A DNA stretch of 37,369 nucleotides, taken from the NCBI GenBank assembly GCA_964612465.1, contig CAZTDF010000016.1, forward strand, positions 1 through 37,369. Direction: 5' to 3'. Below are positions 1-8,566 of the stretch, piece by piece. Positions within the stretch are counted from its first letter, which is position 1. Each line of letters begins with the position of its first letter. This stretch comes from JAFGPJ01 sp964612465. GTDB taxonomy: Bacteria; Planctomycetota; Phycisphaerae; Sedimentisphaerales; Anaerobacaceae. The position numbers were made by a program, and so were the translations under genes. A model generated the notes under the pieces. The model worked only from the letters and a program-made list of their open reading frames with translations, did not search any database and had not been told where the DNA came from.

Positions 1-2
1 CG

Positions 3-1541
3 AACGCCGATGCGTTGAAACAAGCCGGCATCAACAGTTTCTTCTACGTCTCCCCGGATACAGCCCACGAGTTCCTGTCCTGGCGCCGCAGCCTGCACCA
101 GTTCGCTCAACTGCTGTTCAGAGAAAACCTTCCCGGTTCAATCACCCCGACTGCTGTGCCGGCCTCTGCAAGAAACGAGTCGGCTTCGAGAGACACTCGT
201 AGAGTCCCGGGACGAGGGGGATTCGGCGGTCCGATAGAATTGGGTCCGGACGACAAGCCCGCCTTCGCGGATCCGCCAGCGGGATTCAGAACCCGGCGTG
301 AAAATATTCCTCATGGTGAGCTGACGATGGTTGAGTATGACTCCAGGACGGTCGGTACCCGTCGAAAAATGCTCGTCTATACGCCGCCCGGCTATTCGGC
401 CGACCGTAAATACCCTGTGCTTTATCTGCTGCACGGCATCGGCGGCGATGAGACCGAATGGAAACGCCTATGCCAGCCGGAGAACATCCTGGATAACCTG
501 CTGGCCGACGGCAAAATTCAACCTATGATCGTGGTCATGCCCAACGGAAGGGCACAGAAGAACGACCGCGCCGAAGGCAATGTTTTTGCCAGCGCACCGG
601 CTTTCGCCGCGTTTGAATATGATCTGCTCAATGACGTGATTCCAGCCATCCAGGCCAGATACTCCGTTTACACCGACCGTGAGCATCGAGCTTTGGCGGG
701 TCTGTCGATGGGCGGCGGCCAGTCCTTGAACTTCGGCCTCGGTCACCTCGACGTTTTCGCATGGGTCGGCGGATTTTCATCAGCCCCTAACACCAAACCT
801 CCGGCTGAGCTTGTGCCCGATCCGACAGTCGCCAGGGACAAGCTGAAGCTGCTATGGTTGGGTTGCGGCAATAAAGATGGCCTGATTCGCATCAGCCAGG
901 GCGTTCACAACTATCTCAAAGAAAATAACGTGCCGCACATCTGGCACGTCGATTCCAACGGACACGACGGCACCGAATGGGCCAATAACTTGTATCTCTT
1001 CGCCCAACACATCTTCAAGACTAAGTCGCCTACACTGCCCGCATCTTCGGCAGCAGCGAAGCTTGTTATCCGGGTGGCGTGTGGGGCCTATCAGCCCTAC
1101 ACCGACAAGAATGGCAACCTATGGCTTCCCGATCAGGTCAAGGCTCCCGGTGCATCACTGAGTCCGCCGGATGGTATGACTATCGAACGGACCGAAGAGT
1201 ACGAGGTTCCCAACGTCGCGTTCCCGCAGATCTTCCGGACCGAGCGTTACAGTATGAGCGCGTACGAGTTCAATCTTCCCAATGGCAAGTACACCGTCCG
1301 CCTGCATTTTGCCGAGACCTTCGAGGGCATCTACGGCGAAGGCGAGCGGGTATATTCGTTTGCCGTGCAGGGACAGAAGCCGGAGAAGGATTTTGATATC
1401 TTTAAGGAGGCCGGTGGGCCGTACAAGGAAATCCAACGCGAGTACAAGGGCGTTATGGTGACTGACGGCAAGCTCAGAATTACGTTTACACCGAACGTAG
1501 AAAATCCTGCGATCAACGGTATCGAGATCTTCGCCGAGTAA
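3..1541 (+). CDS. Secreted-type CE1 esterase with C-terminal malectin domain (5' truncated)
   Basis: The frame is open to the left edge, so the true start lies outside the window. The first 40 visible residues (…SPDTAHEFLSWRRSLHQFAQLLF) look like the C-terminal end of a first CE1/esterase-D domain. A Pro/Arg-rich linker and a second, complete esterase domain follow at about residues 95-340. That domain has the oxyanion stretch YLLHGIGGDETEW, the nucleophile elbow GLSMGG (Ser near 235), an acidic residue in GNKDGL and a His in SNGHDGTEW. Residues about 352-512 resemble malectin, a carbohydrate-binding beta-sandwich (LRLHFAE-like motif VRLHFAETFEGIYGEGERVYSF). The family includes feruloyl and acetylxylan esterases that remove acyl groups from plant polysaccharides. 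Substrate is not determinable here. The domain reading is solid; the tandem architecture is inferred from the fragment. Confidence 0.85.
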   Translation, partial: NADALKQAGINSFFYVSPDTAHEFLSWRRSLHQFAQLLFRENLPGSITPTAVPASARNESASRDTRRVPGRGGFGGPIELGPDDKPAFADPPAGFRTRRENIPHGELTMVEYDSRTVGTRRKMLVYTPPGYSADRKYPVLYLLHGIGGDETEWKRLCQPENILDNLLADGKIQPMIVVMPNGRAQKNDRAEGNVFASAPAFAAFEYDLLNDVIPAIQARYSVYTDREHRALAGLSMGGGQSLNFGLGHLDVFAWVGGFSSAPNTKPPAELVPDPTVARDKLKLLWLGCGNKDGLIRISQGVHNYLKENNVPHIWHVDSNGHDGTEWANNLYLFAQHIFKTKSPTLPASSAAAKLVIRVACGAYQPYTDKNGNLWLPDQVKAPGASLSPPDGMTIERTEEYEVPNVAFPQIFRTERYSMSAYEFNLPNGKYTVRLHFAETFEGIYGEGERVYSFAVQGQKPEKDFDIFKEAGGPYKEIQREYKGVMVTDGKLRITFTPNVENPAINGIEIFAE

Positions 1542-1779
1542 ACACGCTCTCTTATTGTTCGGTATCAACTTCTGTATTTATGGTATTGGCTCTTGGTCTT
1601 CGACTTTCGGTCTCGTCTGGAAACTGTGGATAGTTGATCAAAGTCCACAAAAGGCCTTCTCGATTTAAATCGAGCAGCACCAGAGAAGTTCCATGCCGTC
1701 TTCGGGGCAAAGGTTCGAAGTGAAGGAATGGAGTCACATCATAAATCCGGACGTCGTCGATCAGGCGGGAGAAGAATCT
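1542..1779. other. Intergenic region between convergent genes, with a perfect palindrome
   Basis: This 238-nt stretch separates the esterase stop from the stop of the minus-strand metallopeptidase. No gene was seen. At 1659-1674 there is a perfect 16-nt palindrome, CTCGATTTAAATCGAG, but without a T-tract it is not a clear terminator. Confidence 0.5.
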
Positions 1780-3051
1780 TTACTCCTGTTCAGCTTCTTT
1801 CCATTGTTTAACCATATCTGCAAGAGGTTTTCCATAAACTTCCAGGAATCCGGCTTCTACATCAAGCTTTCCGTAAAATTGTTTAAACTTGTCCAGACCA
1901 TGATTGTCTATTAAGTATTTGACGAAGAGTCCGGAGGCAGGATAAGCCACCGGCCATCTATTTTCAGTAGGAGTACCGAAAAAGTTTATTGAACCATTCG
2001 CCCATTTCTCTATCGGCTCATTGAGATATTTCCTGACGGTTTTTCTACCCGCTGCCAAGCTTTTGGCGTCAGTGATATACTCATAACTCTGTCTGATTCC
2101 TTCGTTGAAAAAGTTATTGTTGGGTTGGGCCACGGCGTAATTGAAAAGCACATGAATGGATTCATGCTCAACAAAGTCAAAGCCCAGTGTATGAATCTCC
2201 TTTCCGTACGTAACGCCTCCGGGGCCGGGTGTTCCCGACAAAACGAACTTCTCGTTCTCATCCGCATAGATATAGCAATGGATTTTGTAATCCGGCTGCT
2301 CAAGTTCAAGCCTGGCAATCGCTTCATCACAGTATTGATCAAAATGATTCGCCTTTACATTAAACTTGCTGGTATCAGCTATTTTGTCGGAATAATAAAA
2401 AACATAATGTTTGGACGTGGTAGTACGATTAAGATATGTTTCTCTTTCCTTTCTCAAATCAATATGTCCGCGTGAATTAAATTGGCCTCTCACAAAGTTT
2501 CCGAAGTGTGCAGGGACACTATTCTGAACAATCGTATATTGATATAATCCCGTTATGGTTCTAAGGATCCCAAATATGGCACTGAGTGAATTTCCTGTGT
2601 ATGCAACTCGAGTTGTATCGTTACTGATGAAGAATACTCCATCATTCGCATCATCGAAGGAATTCGGACCGAATTGATAACCGTTCTTGATTCGTTTTAT
2701 AGGCAGACCAAAAGTATCCCATTTTTTAAAGCAATGGAGCGGTCCACATACAAGCATATGTTTACTGTAGTCGTCTTCAGTGAGCCGATTTTCATGCTTT
2801 ACAACAATTCTGACATTCGGCATCGAACGTTTTTTGCACAGCGTCCAGATATTCTTGTATGTCACCGAATCCTCAACATCAGTGATTACAAACACAAACT
2901 CAGCCGTCTTAAAGAACGCCTGGAGTAATTTGAATTGCCAATCCGGCTGAGGAAGGTCCTTAATGGACCTTTCCTTCGCATTTGCTTGAAGTGTGAAAAG
3001 AAGAATTAAAATAATTGGTAATAAGGTGGTTTTTGTCTTAAATTTTCCCAT
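1780..3051 (-). CDS. Secreted gluzincin-like metallopeptidase (peptidase MA-like)
   Basis: The start at 3051 is chosen because AAAGGAG lies 7 nt upstream; an ATG seven codons earlier lacks such a site. The 423-residue product begins with a basic n-region and a hydrophobic core (LLPIILILLFTLQANA), a Sec signal peptide with AxA-type cleavage. HESIH at residues 296-300 fits the HExxH zinc motif, and NEGI (Glu 317), 17 residues later, supplies the third ligand as in gluzincins. The C-terminus (FVKYLIDNHGLDKFKQFY, then a helix ending in MVKQWKEAEQE) resembles the helical tail of peptidase-MA-like proteins. Residues 50-180 form a separate N-terminal domain I do not recognise. It sits alone, convergent with the esterase. 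Proteolysis is inferred from the motif; the substrate is unknown. Confidence 0.75.
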   Translation of the reverse strand: MGKFKTKTTLLPIILILLFTLQANAKERSIKDLPQPDWQFKLLQAFFKTAEFVFVITDVEDSVTYKNIWTLCKKRSMPNVRIVVKHENRLTEDDYSKHMLVCGPLHCFKKWDTFGLPIKRIKNGYQFGPNSFDDANDGVFFISNDTTRVAYTGNSLSAIFGILRTITGLYQYTIVQNSVPAHFGNFVRGQFNSRGHIDLRKERETYLNRTTTSKHYVFYYSDKIADTSKFNVKANHFDQYCDEAIARLELEQPDYKIHCYIYADENEKFVLSGTPGPGGVTYGKEIHTLGFDFVEHESIHVLFNYAVAQPNNNFFNEGIRQSYEYITDAKSLAAGRKTVRKYLNEPIEKWANGSINFFGTPTENRWPVAYPASGLFVKYLIDNHGLDKFKQFYGKLDVEAGFLEVYGKPLADMVKQWKEAEQE

Positions 3052-3107
3052 AATAACGCTCCTTTCATTCAATGAGTCAAAATTAAATCATTTTATTCAA
3101 TGGGAAT

Positions 3108-3113
3108 ATTATA
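3108..3113 (-). promoter_or_regulatory. Possible -10 box of the metallopeptidase gene
   Basis: The minus strand reads TATAAT here, 57 nt upstream of the chosen start. No convincing -35 box is found at 16-18 nt, so this is a weak call. Confidence 0.25.
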
Positions 3114-3442
3114 ATTATGATCTGTTACCGTTTTGTTACAGTCTTGTCCTTTTTTTGTGATTTTTTCAAATATGGCCGCAGTGGTAAGAAAAGAAAACAC
3201 AGCAGACAACACAAGGACAATAACAATTGAAGTCAAGGAGCCAACTCAGTAAAGAGGCAGGCTAAACATAAATAGTAGAATCCGTCCGCAAGTACAGGGC
3301 AAAGGAATAATAAGCCCAAAATATGGACTCACTTTCTTGACTCGGCGCCTACAATCTCACTACAATTCTAAAACCCACTATCTACCAATTTTTAAAGATT
3401 TCTATCTTAATAATCCCTTTCTGGAAAAGGCTTTACGGAATT

Positions 3443-3463
3443 AAATAGGGACGGACCCTATTT
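3443..3463. repeat. REP-like palindrome
   Basis: AAATAGGG and CCCTATTT form a perfect 8-bp stem around the loop ACGGA. Short palindromes with a GGGACGGACCC-type core resemble the REP elements mobilised by TnpA-REP (RAYT) transposases. It lies in a 0.8-kb gene-free stretch (3052-3873). Only one copy is visible in the window, so repeat status is inferred. Confidence 0.4.
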
Positions 3464-3636
3464 TGTGAGGGTGAATTAAAGTAGTCCGCCTGCCGCATAA
3501 GGGCTTGTCCCATAGGGAGTACCTTTTTCGATTAGTTGTTCTTGGTAATGAGTAAGTTTTTGATAGACTGGGGAATGGGCAGAACTTGCTCATGCTGCGG
3601 GATAAAATGCTCTTTCGTGTTGATTTGAAAGAAAAT

Positions 3637-3655
3637 CCGCCGAGTGAATCGGCGG
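3637..3655 (+). terminator. GC-rich hairpin, possible terminator
   Basis: CCGCCGA and TCGGCGG form a perfect 7-bp stem around GTGAA, followed by a loose T-rich stretch (GTTTGATATTTTTAGAG). It has the shape of an intrinsic terminator, but no plus-strand gene lies directly upstream. It may be a remnant of decayed sequence. Confidence 0.35.
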
Positions 3656-3873
3656 GTTTGATATTTTTAGAGTTTTGTCACTTTTCCCTTTGCCCTCCTT
3701 CGGCATCGCTCACCTGTGGCCAGGCCGGGACAGTAATCCATAGATAGCATAGAATGACACTAAGCCGATTGGTGATATTGCTGTACAGCCGATACAAAAA
3801 ACGTTAAAATGCGTTTTTTATGATTGCAGGAATTAATTTGGGTAGTCGAAACATGAAAACAGGAATATGCAGA

Positions 3874-4773
3874 ATGTCCAAAATCAAGCTGAACATATAT
3901 ATGGTTTGTCTTCTTATCTGTGTTCTATCGCAGCCGGGAATCTGTAGTAACACGAATGTTCTGACCTTCTTCGGATGGTCGGACCAGCACATCCAACCCG
4001 ATGGGGACGGCACACATCTGGTGCCGGCGATCGATGCGATGAACAAACTGCCCCAAACGGACTACCCGGCAGGTATCGGAGGCAAGGTGGCAGAGCCCAA
4101 CTTTGTAATCGGTTTAGGGGATATCACGGAGTGGCCGACAGTAGCGGCCAGGGACACGTATGAGAAATTGATTACCGGGCGTTTGAAATATCCCAGCTAT
4201 GATGTGGCAGGCAATCACGACAGTGGCGGCCTTTCTCCAAGTGCCACAATGCACAACTGGCTGATTAAGCGTTACGGTTCTTTGAGTTATACATTCGACA
4301 GGAAAGGTGTTCACTTCGTACTTTTATATTCGAAGTACGATGAAAGTCTCAACAGTCCCGCCCAGCCGATATCTAAAGATGCGCTCGAATATCTTCGTAA
4401 TAGCCTATCGAAAGTAGCAAAGGAAACGCCCATCGTGGTTGCTACTCATCTATGTTTCGAATCAATTACGAACAGGGATGAACTCGTCGACGCATTCGGA
4501 GACGCGAATGTGATACTTGTGCTTGGTGGACACTACCATAAGGCAAGTGTGAACAGCTACAGAGGCATAAACTTCGTGCAACTGCCTTCTCCGGCTCCCG
4601 GTTCTCCCAGCGAGATTACGGTCATACGCATTGATTCGGAAAAACTCGTCGCCGTTCCATTTGACTACGAGAAGTCCGAATGGTCCGCTGCTCCGAAGAA
4701 AATCCTCAACACCAGAATCAAAGGGCCTCGCAGAACGTCTGTCAGTCCGCCAGTCCACCCGGGATCGGGATGA
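3874..4773 (+). CDS. Secreted calcineurin-like metallophosphoesterase
   Basis: Upstream in-frame ATGs exist at 3820 and 3853. The ATG at 3874 is preferred because AGGA lies 9 nt before it and because it leaves a compact Sec signal peptide (KIKLNIYMVCLLICVLSQPG). The mature domain shows the ordered metal-binding signature of the calcineurin-like family: D-x-H in GWSDQH, GD in IGLGDITEW, GNHD, the His of VATHLCF, and GHYH. These residues bind two metals and support hydrolysis of phosphomono- or diesters, as in purple acid phosphatase and CpdA-like enzymes. At 299 residues it is a single-domain protein. It lies just before the sugar-acid operon but is separated from it by 158 nt, so co-transcription is not assumed. 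The substrate is unknown; export is predicted. Confidence 0.8.
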   Translation: MSKIKLNIYMVCLLICVLSQPGICSNTNVLTFFGWSDQHIQPDGDGTHLVPAIDAMNKLPQTDYPAGIGGKVAEPNFVIGLGDITEWPTVAARDTYEKLITGRLKYPSYDVAGNHDSGGLSPSATMHNWLIKRYGSLSYTFDRKGVHFVLLYSKYDESLNSPAQPISKDALEYLRNSLSKVAKETPIVVATHLCFESITNRDELVDAFGDANVILVLGGHYHKASVNSYRGINFVQLPSPAPGSPSEITVIRIDSEKLVAVPFDYEKSEWSAAPKKILNTRIKGPRRTSVSPPVHPGSG

Positions 4774-4803
4774 TACGCTAACGCTCCGCGCGTGTTTCTT
4801 GCG

Positions 4804-4832
4804 TTGACAAGCCGGCTCGTCTAAGATAGCCT
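4804..4832 (+). promoter_or_regulatory. Candidate sigma-70-type promoter of the aldonate operon
   Basis: A perfect TTGACA at 4804-4809 is followed after 17 nt by TAGCCT (4827-4832), a weak -10 box. It lies about 100 nt upstream of the first operon gene, in the only gap large enough for a promoter. Confidence 0.3.
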
Positions 4833-4931
4833 ATTGATGGTGCTAAAGTTCGGTGCCGTGGGAAGAATAGATTATAAAGGCACTGAGAAGAGCGTTACAT
4901 TTGCAGGAAATATCTGTCAGGGAGAAAAGCT

Positions 4932-5786
4932 ATGCCGCTTGAAAATATGAATGTTATGCTTGGCAAAGCCGCAGCCGCCGGTTATGCCGTCGGCGCCTTT
5001 AATATTTTAGACTATAATTCGACAAAGGCCGTCGTTCTGGCTGCCGAGCAGGAAAATGCTCCTGTTATAATTCAAACTTCCGCCAAGACGGTCATCTTCT
5101 GGGGCGCCTCGGCTATTATCTCGTGGGTAAGGCAGCTTGCCGGCTCATCGAGTGTTCCAATTGCTTTGCACCTTGACCACTGCAAGGATTTAGACCTTAT
5201 CAAAGAGTGCGTCGAGTCGGGCTGGACTTCGGTTATGATCGATGCCTCTTCGAAGCCGTTCGAGGAGAACCTTTCTTTGAGCAGGGAAGTAGTAAAAATG
5301 GCACGGCCGAAAAATGTCACTGTCGAAGTGGAGCTTGGGGCCATCGTGGGCGTGGAGGATGACATTCACGTAAAACAGCAGGATGCACATCTGGCCGACC
5401 CTGAACAGTCCATCAGATTTTGTGAAGCCATCGAGCCGGACTGTTTCGCGCCCGCGATCGGAACCGCCCACGGCGTGTATAAGGGCGTACCAAAGATTGC
5501 ATACGACCTGCTCGAAGAAATCGCCGCTAAAGTGGCGGCTCCCATAGCCCTGCACGGCGGGACAGGGCTGGCGGACGATGTATTCAAAAAGTGTATCTCG
5601 CTCGGTTGTGCGAAAGTAAACATATCGACCCAGCTTAAATATGCGTTCATCGACGGATTTGTCGCTTATCACAACGCTAACAATACCCAGTATAATCCGC
5701 TGAAAGTCATTGACGCCCAGTTCAACGCGCTCAAAGCAGGCATTGTTGAGAATATTAACCTGTTCGGCAGCTCGGGGAAGGCCTGA
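4932..5786 (+). CDS. Class II ketose-bisphosphate aldolase (Fba/KbaY/GatY family)
   Basis: The start has GGGAGA a few nt upstream. The 284-residue product is the standard length for a class II, zinc-dependent (beta/alpha)8 aldolase. Visible signatures are ALHLDHCKD (catalytic Asp 82, zinc His 83), VEVELG with Glu 134, GTAHGVYKG with zinc His 180, and LHGGTGL with zinc His 208, plus the phosphate-binding NISTQLK region. Such enzymes split fructose- or tagatose-bisphosphate, or related 1-phosphates, into DHAP and an aldehyde. It is the first gene of a six-gene operon with a phosphatase, dehydratase, second aldolase, kinase and permease. A peripheral substrate, perhaps the product of the FGGY kinase, is therefore more likely than glycolytic fructose-bisphosphate. 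The family is certain; the exact substrate is inference. Confidence 0.88.
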   Translation: MPLENMNVMLGKAAAAGYAVGAFNILDYNSTKAVVLAAEQENAPVIIQTSAKTVIFWGASAIISWVRQLAGSSSVPIALHLDHCKDLDLIKECVESGWTSVMIDASSKPFEENLSLSREVVKMARPKNVTVEVELGAIVGVEDDIHVKQQDAHLADPEQSIRFCEAIEPDCFAPAIGTAHGVYKGVPKIAYDLLEEIAAKVAAPIALHGGTGLADDVFKKCISLGCAKVNISTQLKYAFIDGFVAYHNANNTQYNPLKVIDAQFNALKAGIVENINLFGSSGKA

Positions 5787-5834
5787 CTCCAGAAGATTAT
5801 GCCGCAGACAGGGCAACGAAAAAAGGAGGCCGTA

Positions 5835-6545
5835 ATGAAAGCCATTATTTTTGATTGTGACGGCGTTCTGGCTGATACCGAACGGGATGGGCACAGAGTT
5901 GCTTTCAATAGAGCATTCGCAAAAAAAGGATTCCCGATAGAGTGGAGTGTTGAGCTGTACGGAGAACTTTTGGAAGTTGCCGGCGGCAAAGAACGCATGA
6001 GACATTACTTCGACAACTACGGCTGGCCTGCCGATGTTGCTGACAAGGATACACTCTTAAAAGAACTGCATAAACTTAAAACAGATTATTTCATGGAAAT
6101 CATAGAATCGGGACAACTGCCTTTACGTCCCGGCATTGCAAGGCTTGTAGATGAGGCTATTGCCGCTGATATTACTTTGGCTATTTGCTCTACTTCTCAT
6201 GAGCGGGCGGTGAACTTAGTAGCGGAGATACTGCTCGGGCCCGAGCGTAAGGCTCGTTTCAGCACGATCCTGGCCGGCGATGTTGTGTCAAAGAAAAAAC
6301 CCGATCCTGAAATATATAACCTGGCTTCGGAGAAACTAAGCCTTGAGCCGTCGGAATGTGTTGTGGTAGAAGACACCCGAATTGGGTTGCTTGCGGCAAA
6401 AGCAGCAGGTATGCATTGTGTTGTCACTACAAACGGCTATTCGAAGGACGAGGATTTCACGGAAGCGGACCTGGTCGTCTCCGAACTGGGTGACCCACCG
6501 AACGTTCAGGTAACTCTGGAGACAATTTTATGCCGGATAAAATAA
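5835..6545 (+). CDS. HAD-superfamily phosphatase, CbbY / beta-phosphoglucomutase-like
   Basis: The start at 5835 is chosen for the strong AAGGAGG 5 nt upstream; a longer frame from 5799 lacks one. The 236-residue protein begins IIFDCDGVLADTE, the HAD motif I with nucleophile and acid/base Asp. It continues with a helical cap, motif II ICSTSHE, a motif III Lys in SKKKPDPEIY, and motif IV VVEDTRIGLLAAKAAGM. This is subfamily IA with the CbbY layout (DCDGVL, KPDPEIY, EDT). Members dephosphorylate sugar phosphates or interconvert hexose phosphates. It overlaps the next gene by 16 nt, which suggests translational coupling. In this operon it may remove a dead-end or inhibitory sugar phosphate, which is inference. 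Confidence 0.87.
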   Translation: MKAIIFDCDGVLADTERDGHRVAFNRAFAKKGFPIEWSVELYGELLEVAGGKERMRHYFDNYGWPADVADKDTLLKELHKLKTDYFMEIIESGQLPLRPGIARLVDEAIAADITLAICSTSHERAVNLVAEILLGPERKARFSTILAGDVVSKKKPDPEIYNLASEKLSLEPSECVVVEDTRIGLLAAKAAGMHCVVTTNGYSKDEDFTEADLVVSELGDPPNVQVTLETILCRIK

Positions 6546-8521
6546 CGCTCGAAGATATTCTGGATAGTAAAGACGATGGCATTTACGACATCACTACGAA
6601 CGCGGCAGGTCCGCAAGGCGGCCTGCCTTTAACCGAAAATCTTCTCGCAGATTCTCCCAGCGGTGACATATTCGGAATGAGTGAGAACGCGGGCATGGGG
6701 TGGGAACCGTCCGAATTAACCCGGGAGCAATTTGTGTTATTAAGCACCCAGGGCGGGATTCGCGCAGGTGACGGCACACCCGTTGCGCTCGGCTACCACA
6801 CCGGGCACTTCGAGCTGGGCCTGCTTGCCGAAGCAGCGGCACAGCAGCTCCAACGTCTTGGTTACATACCGTTCGCGGCGTTCTGCACGGACCCTTGCGA
6901 TGGGCGGACCCAGGGCACGCCGGGCATGATGGACAGTCTTGCATATCGTAACGATGCCGCCACTATTTTTCGCCGGCTGATTCGGAGCCTGCCCACGCGA
7001 AAAGGCGTGCTCGGCATAGCAGCTTGCGACAAAGGGCTGCCCGCAATGATGATGGCGTTGGCTGCGATGGGCGATTTGCCGTCGGTGGTGGTGCCGGGCG
7101 GAGTGACGCTCCCGCCTGCCGAAGGTGAGGACCTCGGCACAATCCAGTCAATCGGAGCACGCTTTGCCCATGGCGAGGTTACGCTGGAATACGCCAGGCA
7201 GATGACGTGCCGGACATGTGCGAGCGCAGGCGGCGGCTGTCAGTTTCTCGGAACCGCAGCAACGTCTCAGGTCGTCGGCGAAGCACTCGGGATGAGCCTT
7301 CCGCATTCAGCGCTGGCGCCGTCGGGCCAGGAAATCTGGCTGGACATGGCTCGTCGATCGGCCAGGGCACTTGTCGGACTGCACAAACAAGGTTTAAGCA
7401 TAAAAGATACTCTTACCGACTCGGCCGTTCGTAACGCTATGGTTGTTTACGCAGCTTTCGGCGGTTCGACAAATCTGCTCCTGCACATTCCTGCAATTGC
7501 CTATGCCGCAGGATTGAAGCGTCCGAGACTGGAAGACTGGAAGAAAGTCAACCGGGATGTACCGCGTCTTGTCGATGTTTTGCCGAACGGACCTGTCGGA
7601 CATCCAACGGTGCGCGTATTTCTGGCCGGGGGTGTGCCGGAAGTCATGCTGCACCTGAGACAACTTGACCTGCTGGATTTGAATGTGGTGACGGTAACTG
7701 GCCGGAAGCTAAGCAAGCTGCTTGACTGGTGGGAAACATCGGACCGCCGGCGAAGACTGCGTGAGTTACTATACGAAAAAGACGGCGTCGATCCGGATGA
7801 GGTAATTATGAATCCTGCGCGGGCCCGGAAGCGCGGTTTGACCAGCACAGTAACCCTGCCCCAGGGCAATCTCGCCCCGGAAGGCTCCGTCGTTAAAAGT
7901 ACTGCTATTGATCCGACATTGTTGGACAATGAAGGCGTGTATCGCAAAATCGGTCCCGCCCGTGTGTTCACGACCGAGTCCGGAGCTATACGGGCTATAA
8001 AAACCGGAGATATAAAGCCTGGCGACATTATCGTGCTTATTTGTGCCGGCCCAATGGGAAGCGGCATGGAAGAAATACTGCAAGTCACCGGCGCGCTGAA
8101 GCATCTTCCATGGGGCAAGAATGTCGCGGTCATTACCGATGGGCGTTTCAGCGGGGTAAGTACGGGCGCCTGCATCGGCCACATCGCCCCCGAAGCCCTG
8201 GCGGCAGGCCCGGCCGGAAAGGTGCTGGATGGAGATATCATTCAAATTATTATTGACTGCAAAAATCTGGAAGGCAGTGTTGATTTGATTGGAGATGCTG
8301 AGACTCCGGTGGCTAAGCGAAGCGTGGAACTTGGCACGCATATATTGGCCGACCGCCCGTTTCGGTCCGATCTGGCACCTCATCCGAGTCTCCCCGATGA
8401 CACGCGCCTGTGGGCCGCTATGCAGAAGGTCGGCGGAGGCACCTGGGGCGGGTGCGTTTTCGACGTAGAAGCAATCGTCCAAACGCTCAAAGCCGGCAAA
8501 GATGCCTTGCAAAAGCAATAG
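6530..8521 (+). CDS. yjhG: Aldonate (xylonate-type) dehydratase, YjhG/YagF subfamily of IlvD/Edd
   Basis: The 663-residue product matches the long YjhG/YagF branch of the IlvD/Edd dehydratases almost end to end, as recalled from the E. coli proteins. Shared stretches include PSGDIFGM, NAGMGW, DPCDGRTQGT, AACDKGLPA, CASAGGGCQFLGTA, HSALAPSG, AAFGGSTNLLLHIPA, PNGPVGHPT and DGRFSGVSTGACIGH. Conserved Cys residues (166 in AACDKG; 227, 230 and 237 in TCRTCASAGGGC) fit the iron-sulfur cluster pocket. The E. coli enzymes convert D-xylonate to 2-keto-3-deoxy-xylonate. Its partners here are a keto-deoxy-acid aldolase and a GntP permease, the same functional pairing as in the E. coli yjhG/yagF regions. 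Stereospecificity (xylonate, arabinonate or other) cannot be read from sequence, so the symbol denotes subfamily. Confidence 0.93.
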   Translation: MPDKITLEDILDSKDDGIYDITTNAAGPQGGLPLTENLLADSPSGDIFGMSENAGMGWEPSELTREQFVLLSTQGGIRAGDGTPVALGYHTGHFELGLLAEAAAQQLQRLGYIPFAAFCTDPCDGRTQGTPGMMDSLAYRNDAATIFRRLIRSLPTRKGVLGIAACDKGLPAMMMALAAMGDLPSVVVPGGVTLPPAEGEDLGTIQSIGARFAHGEVTLEYARQMTCRTCASAGGGCQFLGTAATSQVVGEALGMSLPHSALAPSGQEIWLDMARRSARALVGLHKQGLSIKDTLTDSAVRNAMVVYAAFGGSTNLLLHIPAIAYAAGLKRPRLEDWKKVNRDVPRLVDVLPNGPVGHPTVRVFLAGGVPEVMLHLRQLDLLDLNVVTVTGRKLSKLLDWWETSDRRRRLRELLYEKDGVDPDEVIMNPARARKRGLTSTVTLPQGNLAPEGSVVKSTAIDPTLLDNEGVYRKIGPARVFTTESGAIRAIKTGDIKPGDIIVLICAGPMGSGMEEILQVTGALKHLPWGKNVAVITDGRFSGVSTGACIGHIAPEALAAGPAGKVLDGDIIQIIIDCKNLEGSVDLIGDAETPVAKRSVELGTHILADRPFRSDLAPHPSLPDDTRLWAAMQKVGGGTWGGCVFDVEAIVQTLKAGKDALQKQ

Positions 8522-8566
8522 CGGATTAGTACATTGTGGCGCTGCTGTTTTGATAAGGATTCAGTA

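Larger units (their letters stand above)
3052..3873. other. Gene-poor intergenic region
   Basis: This stretch lies between the divergent metallopeptidase and phosphoesterase genes and must hold both promoters. No convincing gene was seen. It contains the palindrome at 3443-3463 and the hairpin at 3637-3655. Its patchy composition suggests degraded sequence rather than a compact regulatory region. Confidence 0.5.

Noticed and set aside
1659..1674. Palindrome CTCGATTTAAATCGAG as terminator
   Set aside because: It is perfect, but AT-rich at its centre with no T-tract on either side; kept only as a note in the intergenic entry.
5190..6005. 271-codon minus-strand frame
   Set aside because: Antisense to the class II aldolase and HAD genes; no family pattern.
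7501..8518. Long minus-strand frames inside the dehydratase
   Set aside because: Antisense shadows of the YjhG-type gene caused by its codon bias.
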